Of a DNA stretch of 14,639 bases, positions 1 through 7,394 are shown in pieces. A program made the translations under genes and the position numbers. The stretch spans positions 1-14,639 of the forward strand of contig JAYOMI010000087.1 of assembly GCA_038120765.1 (NCBI GenBank). Reading direction: 5' to 3'. This DNA comes from CAXBCP01 sp038120765 (lineage in GTDB: Bacteria; Pseudomonadota; Alphaproteobacteria; MPNO01; UBA830). The notes under the pieces were generated by a model. It searched no databases, was not told the origin of the DNA, and was given only the letters and a program-made list of their open reading frames with translations. The number at the start of each line of letters is the position of its first letter. The stretch's first letter is position 1.

Positions 1-26
1 ACTATCAGAAAACAATAGAGAGTAAG

Positions 27-103
<77 letters not shown>

Positions 104-148
104 TCCTGTCGTCGCGTCCATTTGTGTTGAACGGTCCGAAGCGGGCGG

Positions 149-177
149 AACATAGCGCGCCCGCGCGCGCGCGGCAA
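149..177 (-). promoter_or_regulatory. Promoter of the tRNA-Arg gene
   Basis: The minus strand has TTGCCG (172-177) and TATGTT (149-154) separated by exactly 17 nt, a good sigma70-type arrangement. All 17 spacer bases are G or C. The bases just after the -10 read CCGCCCGC, a GC-rich discriminator of the kind typical of stringently controlled stable-RNA promoters. The predicted start near 140-142 gives a leader of about 38 nt before the tRNA 5' end. Confidence 0.6.
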
Positions 178-193
178 TCGGAATGGTGAAGGG

Positions 194-1207
194 TCAGTAA
201 GATGCGTTCGGGGCGCTGTTCGGTCCGGTTCCGGCGATCGCCGCGCGGGCGGCCCTGTCCGCGCCCGACGGCAGCGGGGCGGCCCGGTCGGCGATCCAGG
301 CCAGGATGTCATCGAGCACGGTCCTCGCTTTCAGGTCCCGCAGCAGCAGGTGCCAGCCCGACCGGTAGACCGCCGCGCGATGGCCGGCTCCCGGCGGCAG
401 GGCCCCGATCATGTCGACGATCGGTTGCGCCGGCACCAGCTCGTCGCGCGACCCGTATAGGACCAGAGACGGAATATCGGTGTCAGGGGCGGACAGAATT
501 GCGGCATCCATCGTATCCACCAGCCCCTTGATCGCATCGACCCGGGTTTCCTTGATGATCAGCGGATCGGCGCCGAGGGCGCGCAGCATGGGGATATTGT
601 CGGACGCCTGGATGCGCAGCCCCCGCCCGGTCAGCCCGTACCACGGAATGATCCTGGCACCGAGCCAGAGTACCGCCCGGGGAAAGAACCCGATATAGCG
701 CCGTCCGCGCAATGCGGGGGCGACCAGTATCAGGCCGTCCGCTTTCAGCGTTCCCTCCGCCGCGGCGATCATCGCAATCGCCCCGCCCATGCTTTCGCCG
801 GCGAGGAAGACCGGCCGGCCGGGATGGCGGTTGCGGATCAGCGCAACAGCCGCCGCCGCATCGGCAACCATGGTTTCGTGGCCTGCCCAGATGCCGCGAT
901 GGGGCGCCCTGCCGAACCCGCGCTGGTCGAACGCATAGGTCGCAATGCCGTGGCGCGCCCAATAGGTCGCGGGCTGTTCGAAGGCGCGTGAATAATCGTT
1001 GAAACCGTGCAGGGCAACGATTGCGGCGCTCGGCGCGCCGTCGGGCAACCAGCGCCGCAGCGGCAGGGCGGCGCCGTCGGCCATGACAATCTGTGAATCC
1101 TGCAGCGCGGGCGCCTGAACGGCCGGTCCTGCCGGTTCGAGACGCGGGGCGCAGGCGCCGAGCAGGAAGATCGCCATCAGGACGATCGACGTGCGCAGCG
1201 TCTTCAC
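194..1207 (-). CDS. Alpha/beta hydrolase lipoprotein, monoacylglycerol-lipase-like
   Basis: A 337-residue serine hydrolase of the Hydrolase_4/monoglyceride-lipase type, probably acting on acyl esters in the envelope. The N-terminus is a lipoprotein signal: MKTLR, a hydrophobic stretch, then lipobox LGAC with lipidated Cys19. The fold signatures are the oxyanion-side HGFN (67-70), nucleophile elbow GESMG with Ser139, acid Asp255 in YGSRD, and His286 in GWH. The C-terminal 30 residues are low-complexity and Ala-rich. The start is GTG at 1205-1207, overlapping the TGA stop of the ABC gene as GTGA, so translation is probably coupled; the signal peptide begins exactly there. The substrate is not deducible, and a lysophospholipase role is equally possible. 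Confidence 0.9.
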   Translation of the reverse strand: MKTLRTSIVLMAIFLLGACAPRLEPAGPAVQAPALQDSQIVMADGAALPLRRWLPDGAPSAAIVALHGFNDYSRAFEQPATYWARHGIATYAFDQRGFGRAPHRGIWAGHETMVADAAAAVALIRNRHPGRPVFLAGESMGGAIAMIAAAEGTLKADGLILVAPALRGRRYIGFFPRAVLWLGARIIPWYGLTGRGLRIQASDNIPMLRALGADPLIIKETRVDAIKGLVDTMDAAILSAPDTDIPSLVLYGSRDELVPAQPIVDMIGALPPGAGHRAAVYRSGWHLLLRDLKARTVLDDILAWIADRAAPLPSGADRAARAAIAGTGPNSAPNASY

Positions 1208-2232
1208 GGGTCCGGTCTGCTTCGGGATTTTTCGAGGGTGCCTGCCTGGGGGTCTCCGCGGCGGCGGGGCGGCAACCCGTCGCCCCGGTTACTGGTCAGC
1301 GCGACGAAGATTTCTTCCAGGTCCGTATCGCGGGTCGACAGGTCCGCGATCTCCAGACCCGCCGTTTTCACCGCGTCCAGCAGCGTGCCCATATGCACCT
1401 GGCTTGGCGGGAAGCGGATCAGCAATTCGCGGGGCGAACGGATCTCCGCGTCCACCCCGGGACCCGATAACCCGTCAGGCACGGCGTCGATATCGCGGTC
1501 GACCGTGATCAGGGCTTCCTTGCGGTCAAGCCGGGCCAGCAGGGCGGATGTCGTATCCTGGGCGATGATCTCGCCGTGATTGATAATGGCGATCTGGTCG
1601 CACATCGCCTCCGCCTCTTCGAGGTAGTGGGTGGTCAGCAGGATCGTGGTGCCTGCATCGTTCAGTTCCTTCATGTAATCCCACAGCGACTGGCGCAGTT
1701 CGACATCGACGCCTGCCGTCGGCTCGTCGAGGATCACGACAGGCGGCGAATGCACCAACGCCTTGGCGACGAGAAGACGGCGCCGCATGCCCCCCGACAT
1801 CGATCGCGCATAGACATCGGCCTTGTCGTCCAGGCCGAGCGCCGTCAGGATTTCCATGGTCCGGCGTTCGCGCTTCGGCACCCCGTAGAATCCCGCCTGC
1901 AGTTCCATCACCTCCCGCGGCGAAAAGAACGCATCGAGATTCAGCTCCTGCGGCACGATACCGATCGCCGTCCGTGCCTGGCGCATGTCCTTTTCGATGT
2001 CCCAACCGAGGATACGCGCCGATCCGGACGTCTTGACGACGAGTCCGGCCAGAATATTGATCAGCGTCGACTTGCCCGCGCCGTTGGGTCCGAGCAGGCC
2101 GAAGACCGATCCCGGCGGCACCGACAGGTCGACCGATTTCAGGGCCTCCTTGGGCGGGCCGTCGACGCCGGGATAAATTTTCCGCAGCGCGGTTGTCTCG
2201 ACGGCGGGGGTATCGGGGTTGGGTACTGTCAT
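1204..2232 (-). CDS. ABC-2 type transporter ATP-binding protein, YadG-like
   Basis: A 342-residue ATPase subunit of an ABC-2 exporter. All nucleotide-binding elements are present: Walker A GPNGAGKST (48-56, Lys54), Q-loop Gln95 in VPQELN, signature MSGGM (145-149), Walker B VVILDE with catalytic Glu170, D-loop AGVD (173-176) and H-loop His202. Stretches such as VPQELNLD and TTHYLEEAEAM recall E. coli YadG, which partners the permease YadH. It is about 30 residues longer than YadG because of a polar, Arg/Pro-rich tail. No permease gene is adjacent; the next gene is the lipoprotein hydrolase, overlapped by 4 bp. The cargo is unknown. ATG at 2232 is the natural start; the Shine-Dalgarno is weak. 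Confidence 0.93.
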   Translation of the reverse strand: MTVPNPDTPAVETTALRKIYPGVDGPPKEALKSVDLSVPPGSVFGLLGPNGAGKSTLINILAGLVVKTSGSARILGWDIEKDMRQARTAIGIVPQELNLDAFFSPREVMELQAGFYGVPKRERRTMEILTALGLDDKADVYARSMSGGMRRRLLVAKALVHSPPVVILDEPTAGVDVELRQSLWDYMKELNDAGTTILLTTHYLEEAEAMCDQIAIINHGEIIAQDTTSALLARLDRKEALITVDRDIDAVPDGLSGPGVDAEIRSPRELLIRFPPSQVHMGTLLDAVKTAGLEIADLSTRDTDLEEIFVALTSNRGDGLPPRRRGDPQAGTLEKSRSRPDP

Positions 2233-2283
2233 AAGTCTTTCAATACGGGCAAAGCATGCGGCTTTCGCGATGCGCTGCGTTTG

Positions 2284-2311
2284 GGTATCATCGGGGCGAA
2301 ACTACGGTCAA
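2284..2311 (-). promoter_or_regulatory. Possible promoter of the ABC/hydrolase pair
   Basis: In the 102-bp divergent gap the minus strand carries TTGACC (2306-2311), a 16-nt spacer and GATACC (2284-2289). The -35 is good and the -10 is mediocre. It would start transcription near 2277 and give a leader of about 45 nt to the ATG at 2232. No comparably good plus-strand promoter for the zinc-finger gene was seen in the same gap. Confidence 0.3.
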
Positions 2312-2334
2312 CGCTTCCGAGAGGCAAATACACC

Positions 2335-2523
2335 ATGGCGCAGGCGCCCGAACCGCCCGAAATAGTCGAAGTCGAAGAAATCAACGTTTCCTGCGATGGC
2401 GGCGGCGGGGCGCTGGGGCACCCGAAGGTTTTTCTGAAACTCGAAAATGGGGAAGTCGAATGTCCCTATTGCGACAGGAAGTTTGTCCTGAAAGCGGGGG
2501 TTCGTCCTTCGGCCGCTCACTGA
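2335..2523 (+). CDS. Zinc-finger domain protein (CHCC type, NDUFS6-like)
   Basis: A 62-residue acidic protein of the zf-CHCC family, whose mitochondrial relative NDUFS6 is a zinc-binding complex I subunit. The four expected ligands are Cys20 (INVSCDG), His29 (LGHPKVFL), Cys43 and Cys46 (VECPYCDRKFVL), followed by the short tail usual for the family. AGAGG about 10 nt upstream supports the ATG at 2335; the frame is open much further upstream, but only as a shadow of the ABC gene. It diverges from that gene and converges on infC. By homology the bacterial protein may help assemble or stabilise NADH:quinone oxidoreductase; no nuo gene is visible here, so that role is inferred. Confidence 0.9.
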   Translation: MAQAPEPPEIVEVEEINVSCDGGGGALGHPKVFLKLENGEVECPYCDRKFVLKAGVRPSAAH

Positions 2524-2550
2524 TTGCGACAACAAGTCGGTCCGAATGAA

Positions 2551-2577
2551 TACGCCCCGGACAAGGTCCGGGGCGTA
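2551..2577. terminator. Bidirectional hairpin terminator between zinc-finger gene and infC
   Basis: A perfect 12-bp stem (TACGCCCCGGAC, 2551-2562, with GTCCGGGGCGTA, 2566-2577) closes a 3-nt AAG loop. It is the strongest hairpin in the window and sits mid-way between two convergent stop codons (2523 and 2615). Neither side has a real U-tract (minus side TTCATTC, plus side GTCGGTTCT), so termination may depend mainly on stem strength. Confidence 0.75.
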
Positions 2578-2614
2578 GTCGGTTCTGAACGGATCGGCGC
2601 CTCGCGCCGTGTCA

Positions 2615-3151
2615 TCACTTCGGCGCCAGCACCATAACCATCTGGCGGCCTTCCATTTTCGGAAACTGTTCGATCTTGGTCAGTTCCTCCAGGTCGTCGC
2701 GGACCCGGTGGAGGACTCTCAGGCCGAGATCCTGATGCGCCATTTCCCGGCCGCGGAAGCGCATGGTGACCTTCACCTTGTCGCCCTCGCCGAGGAATTT
2801 GTTCATGGCGCGCATTTTGACGTCGTAATCATGGGCATCGATATTCGGGCGCAGCTTGATTTCCTTGACGTCGATTGTTTTCTGTTTCTTACGGGCTTCG
2901 TTCTTCTTTTTCTGCTCTTCGTATTTGAACTTGCCGTAATCCATGATCTTGCAAACCGGCGGATCTGCGTTGTCCGCCACGATAACAAGATCGAGCCCCA
3001 GGTTCGCCGCGCGATCGAGCGCGTCGTCCTTGCTCACAACGCCGATCTGTTCACCTTCGGCGCCAATAAGGCGGACCTTGGCCGCCTGAATCATCTCATT
3101 GATGGGCCGGTCGTCCTTTACGGGCGGCTCCATGCTTGTATGTCTTACGAT
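2615..3151 (-). CDS. infC: Translation initiation factor IF-3, AUC start
   Basis: IF-3 binds the 30S subunit, checks start-codon/initiator-tRNA pairing and blocks premature 50S joining. Conserved stretches are EGEQIGVVS, DPPVCKIMDYGKFKYE, the Lys-rich linker, VKEIKLRP, VTMRFRGREMAHQ and EGRQMVMVLAPK. The frame runs back to 3235, but the residues upstream do not resemble IF-3. AGGAG (3159-3163) lies exactly 7 nt before ATC (3149-3151), whereas the first nearby ATG (3131-3133) is 25 nt away. Starting at ATC gives 178 residues, against 180 in E. coli, whose infC starts with AUU. IF-3 discriminates against such codons, so autoregulation is expected. Two tandem TGA stops end the gene. If the ATG were used the protein would be 172 residues. 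Confidence 0.92.
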   Translation of the reverse strand: MVRHTSMEPPVKDDRPINEMIQAAKVRLIGAEGEQIGVVSKDDALDRAANLGLDLVIVADNADPPVCKIMDYGKFKYEEQKKKNEARKKQKTIDVKEIKLRPNIDAHDYDVKMRAMNKFLGEGDKVKVTMRFRGREMAHQDLGLRVLHRVRDDLEELTKIEQFPKMEGRQMVMVLAPK

Positions 3152-3158
3152 TGAATTT

Positions 3159-3163
3159 CTCCT
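3159..3163 (-). promoter_or_regulatory. Shine-Dalgarno of infC that decides the AUC start
   Basis: The minus strand reads AAAGGAG followed by 7 nt and ATC. This is the best ribosome-binding site in the window, with textbook spacing to ATC and none to any ATG, GTG or TTG in the infC frame. A strong site paired with a poor start codon is the arrangement known from E. coli infC. Confidence 0.75.
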
Positions 3164-3208
3164 TTGATTGTTTCGGTTAAGTTTGTCGTCTGAGTGCCAT
3201 CTTTCAAG

Positions 3209-3217
3209 AGTGTACCA
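3209..3217 (-). promoter_or_regulatory. Possible extended -10 promoter for infC
   Basis: Within the 139-bp thrS-infC gap the minus strand contains TGGTACACT, matching the TGN-TATAAT extended -10 pattern at four of six hexamer positions. No good -35 lies 17 nt upstream. It would start transcription about 50 nt before the AUC codon and allow infC expression independent of thrS. Confidence 0.22.
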
Positions 3218-3290
3218 GCGTTTCTGTTCATGCACGGGTACTCGCCGGGGCGCGAAATCCGGGAGATCTTCAGCATTTGTCCCGGTCCCG

Positions 3291-5216
3291 CTATTTTACC
3301 GCCGGACTCTTACATTCCTGTGTAAGTCTAGCTATGGCATCGTCCAGCGCAAGGAATTCTTGATCCTTGCCGCCGAGCCGCCGCAGCGCGACTTTCCGGT
3401 CTTCGATTTCCCGCTGTCCGACCACGAGCATCGCCGGCACCTTTGCCAGGCTGTGTTCGCGGACCTTGTAGTTGATTTTCTCGTTGCGGATATCCAGCTC
3501 CGCCCGGATGCCGGCGGCATCCAGCGCGTTGCGGACCTCTATCGCGTAGGCGTCCGCATCGGATGTGATGGTTGCGACCACGGCCTGTACCGGCGCCATC
3601 CACATGGGCATGCGCCCCGCATAGTTCTCGATCAGAATACCGATAAACCGCTCGAACGATCCCAGGATCGCGCGGTGCAGCATGACCGGGCGGTGTTTGG
3701 CTCCGTCCTCGCCGATATAGCTTGCGTCCAGCCGTTCGGGCAGGACGAAATCCACCTGCAGGGTGCCGCATTGCCAGTCGCGGCCGATCGCGTCGCGCAG
3801 CACGAATTCGAGCTTCGGGCCGTAAAACGCGCCTTCGCCGGGGTTCAGCGTGTATTCCAGCCCCGATGCCTCGACCGCCTCGGTCAGGGCGGCTTCCGCC
3901 CGGTCCCAGACGGCATCCTCCCCGGCGCGGGTCTCGGGCCGGTCGGCAAACTTGACGACGACTTCCTCGAACCCGCAATCCTTGTAGACGCTGAGCAGCA
4001 ATTCGCAGAACGCCTCGGTTTCGGAGGTGATCTGGTCTTCCGTGCAGAAGATATGGGCGTCGTCCTGCGTGAACGCGCGCACCCGCATGAGACCGTGCAG
4101 CGCGCCCGACGGCTCGTAGCGATGACACGATCCGAACTCGGCCATGCGCAGCGGCAGGTCGCGGTAGCTGGTGATGCCCTGACGGAATATCTGGACGTGG
4201 CCCGGGCAATTCATCGGCTTCAGCGCGAAGATGCGCTCATCCTCGGTCTCGGCTGTGAACATATGGTCGCGGAACTTCTCCCAGTGACCGGATGCTTCCC
4301 ACAGGCCGCGATCGATCAGCTGCGGCGTCTTTACCTCGACGTAATTCGCCCGGTCGAGCCGCGCCCGGATATAGGTCTCCAGCGTGCGGTAGAGCGTCCA
4401 TCCGTTGGGATGCCAGAATACGCTGCCGACGGCTTCTTCCTGGAAATGGAACAGGCCCATTTCGCGGCCGAGACGGCGGTGGTCGCGCTTTTCGGCTTCC
4501 TCGAGCATCGTCAGGTGCGCTTTGAGCTCTTTCTCGTCGCGCCAGGACGTGCCGTAAATGCGCTGCAGCATTTCGTTGTTTGAATCGCCGCGCCAATAGG
4601 CGCCGGCCAGTTTCAGCAGCTTGAAGCCCTTGCCGACATGGCCGGTCGACGGCAGGTGCGGTCCGCGGCACAGATCCATCCATTCGCCCTGACGATAGAT
4701 CGAGATCGTTTCGCTGGCCGGCAGGTCGTGAATGATCTGGGCTTTGTATTTTTCGCCGATATCCGTGAAATGGCGGACGGCATCGTCCCGGTCCCATTCC
4801 TCGCGGATGAAGGGCTCGTCGCGTTTGATGATTTCCATCATCTTCGCTTCGATCTTTTCGAGATCGTCCGGCGTGAACGGCTGTTCGCGGGCAAAATCGT
4901 AATAGAAACCGTTTTCGATGGATGGCCCGATCGTCACCTGCGTGCCGGGATACAGTTCCTGCACGGCTTCCGCCATGACATGCGCCGTATCGTGGCGGAT
5001 CAGGTCCAGCGCTTCTTCGGATTTGCGGGTGATGATTTCGACTTCGCTGTCCGCATCTATGCTGCGTGACAGATCGAGCACCTCGCCATCGATCTTGACG
5101 GCAAGCGCGGCCTTCGCCAGGCCCGGCCCGATCGCCGCCGCCAGCTCTGCCCCGGTCACGGGGCCGTCGAAGTGTTTCACGCTGCCGTCAGGCAGCGTAA
5201 TCGCCACATTGCTCAT
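3291..5216 (-). CDS. thrS: Threonyl-tRNA synthetase
   Basis: A full-length, 641-residue class II synthetase that charges tRNA-Thr. Order: TGS domain (about 1-63), editing domain with HDTAH (His75, His79) and CRGPH (Cys183, His187), catalytic core (about 245-535), and anticodon-binding domain (about 545-635). The three zinc ligands that recognise threonine align as Cys337 (MNCPGH), His388 (DDAHIF) and His514 (MLHRAI), each three residues on from E. coli positions 334, 385 and 511. ATG at 5216 gives the normal family start, although its upstream sequence (GATAAATATATC) has no clear Shine-Dalgarno. It lies 43 bp after the GT9 gene and 139 bp before infC, the thrS-infC order known from E. coli. 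Confidence 0.98.
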   Translation of the reverse strand: MSNVAITLPDGSVKHFDGPVTGAELAAAIGPGLAKAALAVKIDGEVLDLSRSIDADSEVEIITRKSEEALDLIRHDTAHVMAEAVQELYPGTQVTIGPSIENGFYYDFAREQPFTPDDLEKIEAKMMEIIKRDEPFIREEWDRDDAVRHFTDIGEKYKAQIIHDLPASETISIYRQGEWMDLCRGPHLPSTGHVGKGFKLLKLAGAYWRGDSNNEMLQRIYGTSWRDEKELKAHLTMLEEAEKRDHRRLGREMGLFHFQEEAVGSVFWHPNGWTLYRTLETYIRARLDRANYVEVKTPQLIDRGLWEASGHWEKFRDHMFTAETEDERIFALKPMNCPGHVQIFRQGITSYRDLPLRMAEFGSCHRYEPSGALHGLMRVRAFTQDDAHIFCTEDQITSETEAFCELLLSVYKDCGFEEVVVKFADRPETRAGEDAVWDRAEAALTEAVEASGLEYTLNPGEGAFYGPKLEFVLRDAIGRDWQCGTLQVDFVLPERLDASYIGEDGAKHRPVMLHRAILGSFERFIGILIENYAGRMPMWMAPVQAVVATITSDADAYAIEVRNALDAAGIRAELDIRNEKINYKVREHSLAKVPAMLVVGQREIEDRKVALRRLGGKDQEFLALDDAIARLTQECKSPAVK

Positions 5217-5254
5217 GATATATTTATCGCGCCCACGGGTTGACCATAGACCGG

Positions 5255-5278
5255 GGCGTTTAACGCAAACTTAACGCC
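5255..5278. repeat. Inverted repeat over the GT9 stop codon, upstream of thrS
   Basis: On the minus strand GGCGTTAA and TTAA(A)CGCC pair over a 7-nt loop with one bulged A. The repeat spans the GT9 stop codon (5260-5262) and ends 38 bp before the thrS ATG. There is no U-tract. It could weaken read-through from the glycosyltransferases, fold in a thrS leader, or be chance. Confidence 0.35.
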
Positions 5279-6189
5279 TCGGCAACCTCCGATACCGGCA
5301 AATCCGCCAGTTTCTCGCGACGGAGGACCTGCACGTCGGCGCCGCGGGGGGCCGTGATGGCCGGATCGGATTCGCCGGAAAACAGCACGACGGCCGGACA
5401 GCCGCAAATCGCGGCGATATGCATCGGGCCTGTATCGTTGCCGACAACACCGGCCGCCGCCCGTGAAAGTTCGGCGATGTCGGCGAACGACGTCTGTCCG
5501 GCAAGGTTCAGCGCGCCGGTGCCCTCGGCGATTTCGCGCGCCAGTTCGGTCTCGTCCGGCCCGCCGATGATCACCGGGATAATGCCCCGTTTGAGCCAGT
5601 CATCGGCAACGGCCCGGTAATTTTCCGCCGGCCATCTCTTGCCGGGCCGGTGCGCGGCGCCGCCCGGGATCATCAGGGCGAACCGCGCCGGCAGATTGAA
5701 GCGCGAAATATCGGACGTCGCCCAGGACAGATCCGGCAACGGCGTTTCGGGAATACCCGCCATCGCCAGCTGTTCGGCCTGGCGTTCTATGGTGTGCATT
5801 GAATTGCGGTTGCGATTGGCATGGGGATGCGAACAGCCGAAGGCGATGCCCGACCACTGCGGGCGCAGGAAGCCGCGCATCAGCCGGAAATACCAGCCCG
5901 ACCGGCCGGAGGTCTGCAGATCGTATACCCGGTAGAACCGCCCGCCGCGCAGTCGCCGCCGCAGACGCTGGATTGCGATCAGGGCGATCCGGGAGGGCCG
6001 TTCATCGACCCAAACCTCGTCGAAATATCCGCTGGCGCGGGCGAGTTCGGCAAAGGGGGCTGTGGTCAGCAGAACGATTTCCTCGTCCGGATGGGCTGCG
6101 CGGATGGCGGCGAAGGGCCCGGTCGCCAGCACGAAATCGCCGAGAGCGCCGAGCTTGATGACAAGGAGACGGCCCTTCTGCTGCTTCAT
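5260..6189 (-). CDS. Glycosyltransferase family 9 (heptosyltransferase-like)
   Basis: A 309-residue GT-B protein of the ADP-heptose:LPS heptosyltransferase family. N-terminal IKLGALGDF (11-19) places Asp18 where the family has its catalytic acid/base. IPGGAAHRPGKRWPAENY (174-191) and GNDTGPMHIAA (250-260) are the sugar-nucleotide-binding signatures of the C-terminal half. ATG at 6189 overlaps the GT4 stop as ATGA, which favours it over a start 15 codons further upstream (6234) that would add an unrelated Arg-rich lead. Coupled to a GT4 enzyme, it probably extends the LPS core or a related envelope glycan. The transferred sugar cannot be read from the sequence. Confidence 0.92.
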   Translation of the reverse strand: MKQQKGRLLVIKLGALGDFVLATGPFAAIRAAHPDEEIVLLTTAPFAELARASGYFDEVWVDERPSRIALIAIQRLRRRLRGGRFYRVYDLQTSGRSGWYFRLMRGFLRPQWSGIAFGCSHPHANRNRNSMHTIERQAEQLAMAGIPETPLPDLSWATSDISRFNLPARFALMIPGGAAHRPGKRWPAENYRAVADDWLKRGIIPVIIGGPDETELAREIAEGTGALNLAGQTSFADIAELSRAAAGVVGNDTGPMHIAAICGCPAVVLFSGESDPAITAPRGADVQVLRREKLADLPVSEVAEALSLR

Positions 6190-7376
6190 GCGCCCGGCAG
6201 AAGTTCTTCGTAGACGGATAGGGTCGAAGCGCACATCTGCTGCTTGGTGAAGTTTTCCCGCACATGGGCGATGGCGCGACGGGCGACGGTGTCGCGTTCT
6301 TCGCTCGTCATGGCAAGCGCGGCGCGCAGCGCCTGGGCCAGCGCATCGGAATCGCCCGGCGGCACCAGCCAGCCGGTTTCGCCGGAGATCACGGTTTCGC
6401 GGGAGCCGCCATGATCCGACGCGATGACAGGGCGTCCCATCGCATGTGCTTCGGCGGCGACCCGGCCGAAGGCTTCGGGGTCGGTCGATGCCGATATCAC
6501 GACGTCGGCCAGCATGTAGGCCGCGGGCATGTCGCGGCAGGGACCCGTCAGATGGATGATGCCTTCGGCGCCGATCCGGCCGATCTGTGCTTCCAGTTCT
6601 TCGCGGTAGGCGGTGCGCCCCTGGTCGTCTCCGACCAGAAGCACGCGGACGTTGTCGCGGGCCAGCCGGCGGGCGGCCTCGATCAGCACGCTCTGCCCCT
6701 TCCAGCGGGTCAGCCGGCCCGGCAGCATGATCACCGGCGCATCGTCCGGCAGCCGCCAGGCCTGCGAAAGCTGGATCATGCGTTCGGCGGAAACGGCCTC
6801 GGGGTTGAAGGTCTCGGTATCGACACCGCGGGGAATGACCCGGATTTTCTCGCGCGCGACGCCATAGTTTTCTTCGATATGCCGGCCAATAAATTCGGAG
6901 ATCGCAATAATGCGCTCCCCCCTGGTCATGATCGCGTTATAGGCTTTCTTCACCGGATTGGTGAAATTGTAGGTGCCGTGGAACGTCGTCATGAACGGCA
7001 CGTTGCATCGCTCCGCCGCGCTCCGCGCGCTCCATGCCGGTGCGCGGCTGCGGGCGTGAACGATGCGGACATTATGCGTGCGGATAACGTCGGTGATGGC
7101 GCCGATGTTTTTCCGCATGACCAGCGGGTTCTTGCTGTCAACCGGCAGGGTGATGTGCGTTCCGCCCACGCGCACGATTTCATGCGCCATCGCGCCGCCG
7201 GCCGAGGCGACGATTGCGCGCCATCCGGCAGCCGTCAGCGCCGCCGCGATGTCCGCCGTGCCGCGCTCGACGCCTCCGGTCTGCAGGCTTGGCAGTATCT
7301 GCAGCACGGCTGGCGCTTCCGCATTTGCTGCGGGCGCGTTATGAATTGTCTGAATTTCCGCTTCGGCGGGCGCCAT
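6186..7376 (-). CDS. Glycosyltransferase family 4
   Basis: A 396-residue retaining GT-B enzyme. N-terminal LPSLQTGGVERGTADIA is the acceptor-side glycine loop of GT4 enzymes. TTFHGTYNF, GRLTRWKG (220-227, Arg221 and Lys226 contact the donor diphosphate in the family) and the EX7E motif Glu301-Glu309 in DPEAFGRVAAEAHAMG complete the pattern. It overlaps the GT9 gene by ATGA. ATG at 7376 leaves only 18 bp to the divergent hydrolase gene and adds about 22 Ala/Glu-rich residues; GTG at 7307 (Val24), with GGAAG nearby, is a credible alternative start directly before the conserved fold. Probable role: envelope polysaccharide or LPS assembly at the cytoplasmic face. Confidence 0.93.
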   Translation of the reverse strand: MAPAEAEIQTIHNAPAANAEAPAVLQILPSLQTGGVERGTADIAAALTAAGWRAIVASAGGAMAHEIVRVGGTHITLPVDSKNPLVMRKNIGAITDVIRTHNVRIVHARSRAPAWSARSAAERCNVPFMTTFHGTYNFTNPVKKAYNAIMTRGERIIAISEFIGRHIEENYGVAREKIRVIPRGVDTETFNPEAVSAERMIQLSQAWRLPDDAPVIMLPGRLTRWKGQSVLIEAARRLARDNVRVLLVGDDQGRTAYREELEAQIGRIGAEGIIHLTGPCRDMPAAYMLADVVISASTDPEAFGRVAAEAHAMGRPVIASDHGGSRETVISGETGWLVPPGDSDALAQALRAALAMTSEERDTVARRAIAHVRENFTKQQMCASTLSVYEELLPGA

Positions 7377-7394
7377 GATGGTTATGCAATTTCC

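Noticed and set aside
1576..2334. Upstream extension of the zinc-finger frame over the antisense of the ABC ATPase
   Set aside because: The zf-CHCC protein is complete from the ATG at 2335 with its own ribosome-binding site; the upstream part is a shadow.
3259..3285. CCGGGA/TCCCGG stem between thrS and infC as a terminator or attenuator
   Set aside because: Only 6 bp with a 15-nt loop and no U-tract; too weak to call.
3168..4583. A 471-codon plus-strand open frame antisense to thrS
   Set aside because: It lies entirely over thrS and the infC leader, its translation resembles no family I know, and long antisense frames are expected opposite GC-rich genes.
6264..7394. Upstream extension of the ABHD10-like frame across the whole antisense of the GT4 gene
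   Set aside because: The GT4 protein is clearly real on the opposite strand and the extension lacks recognisable domains; homology to ABHD10 begins only after 7395.
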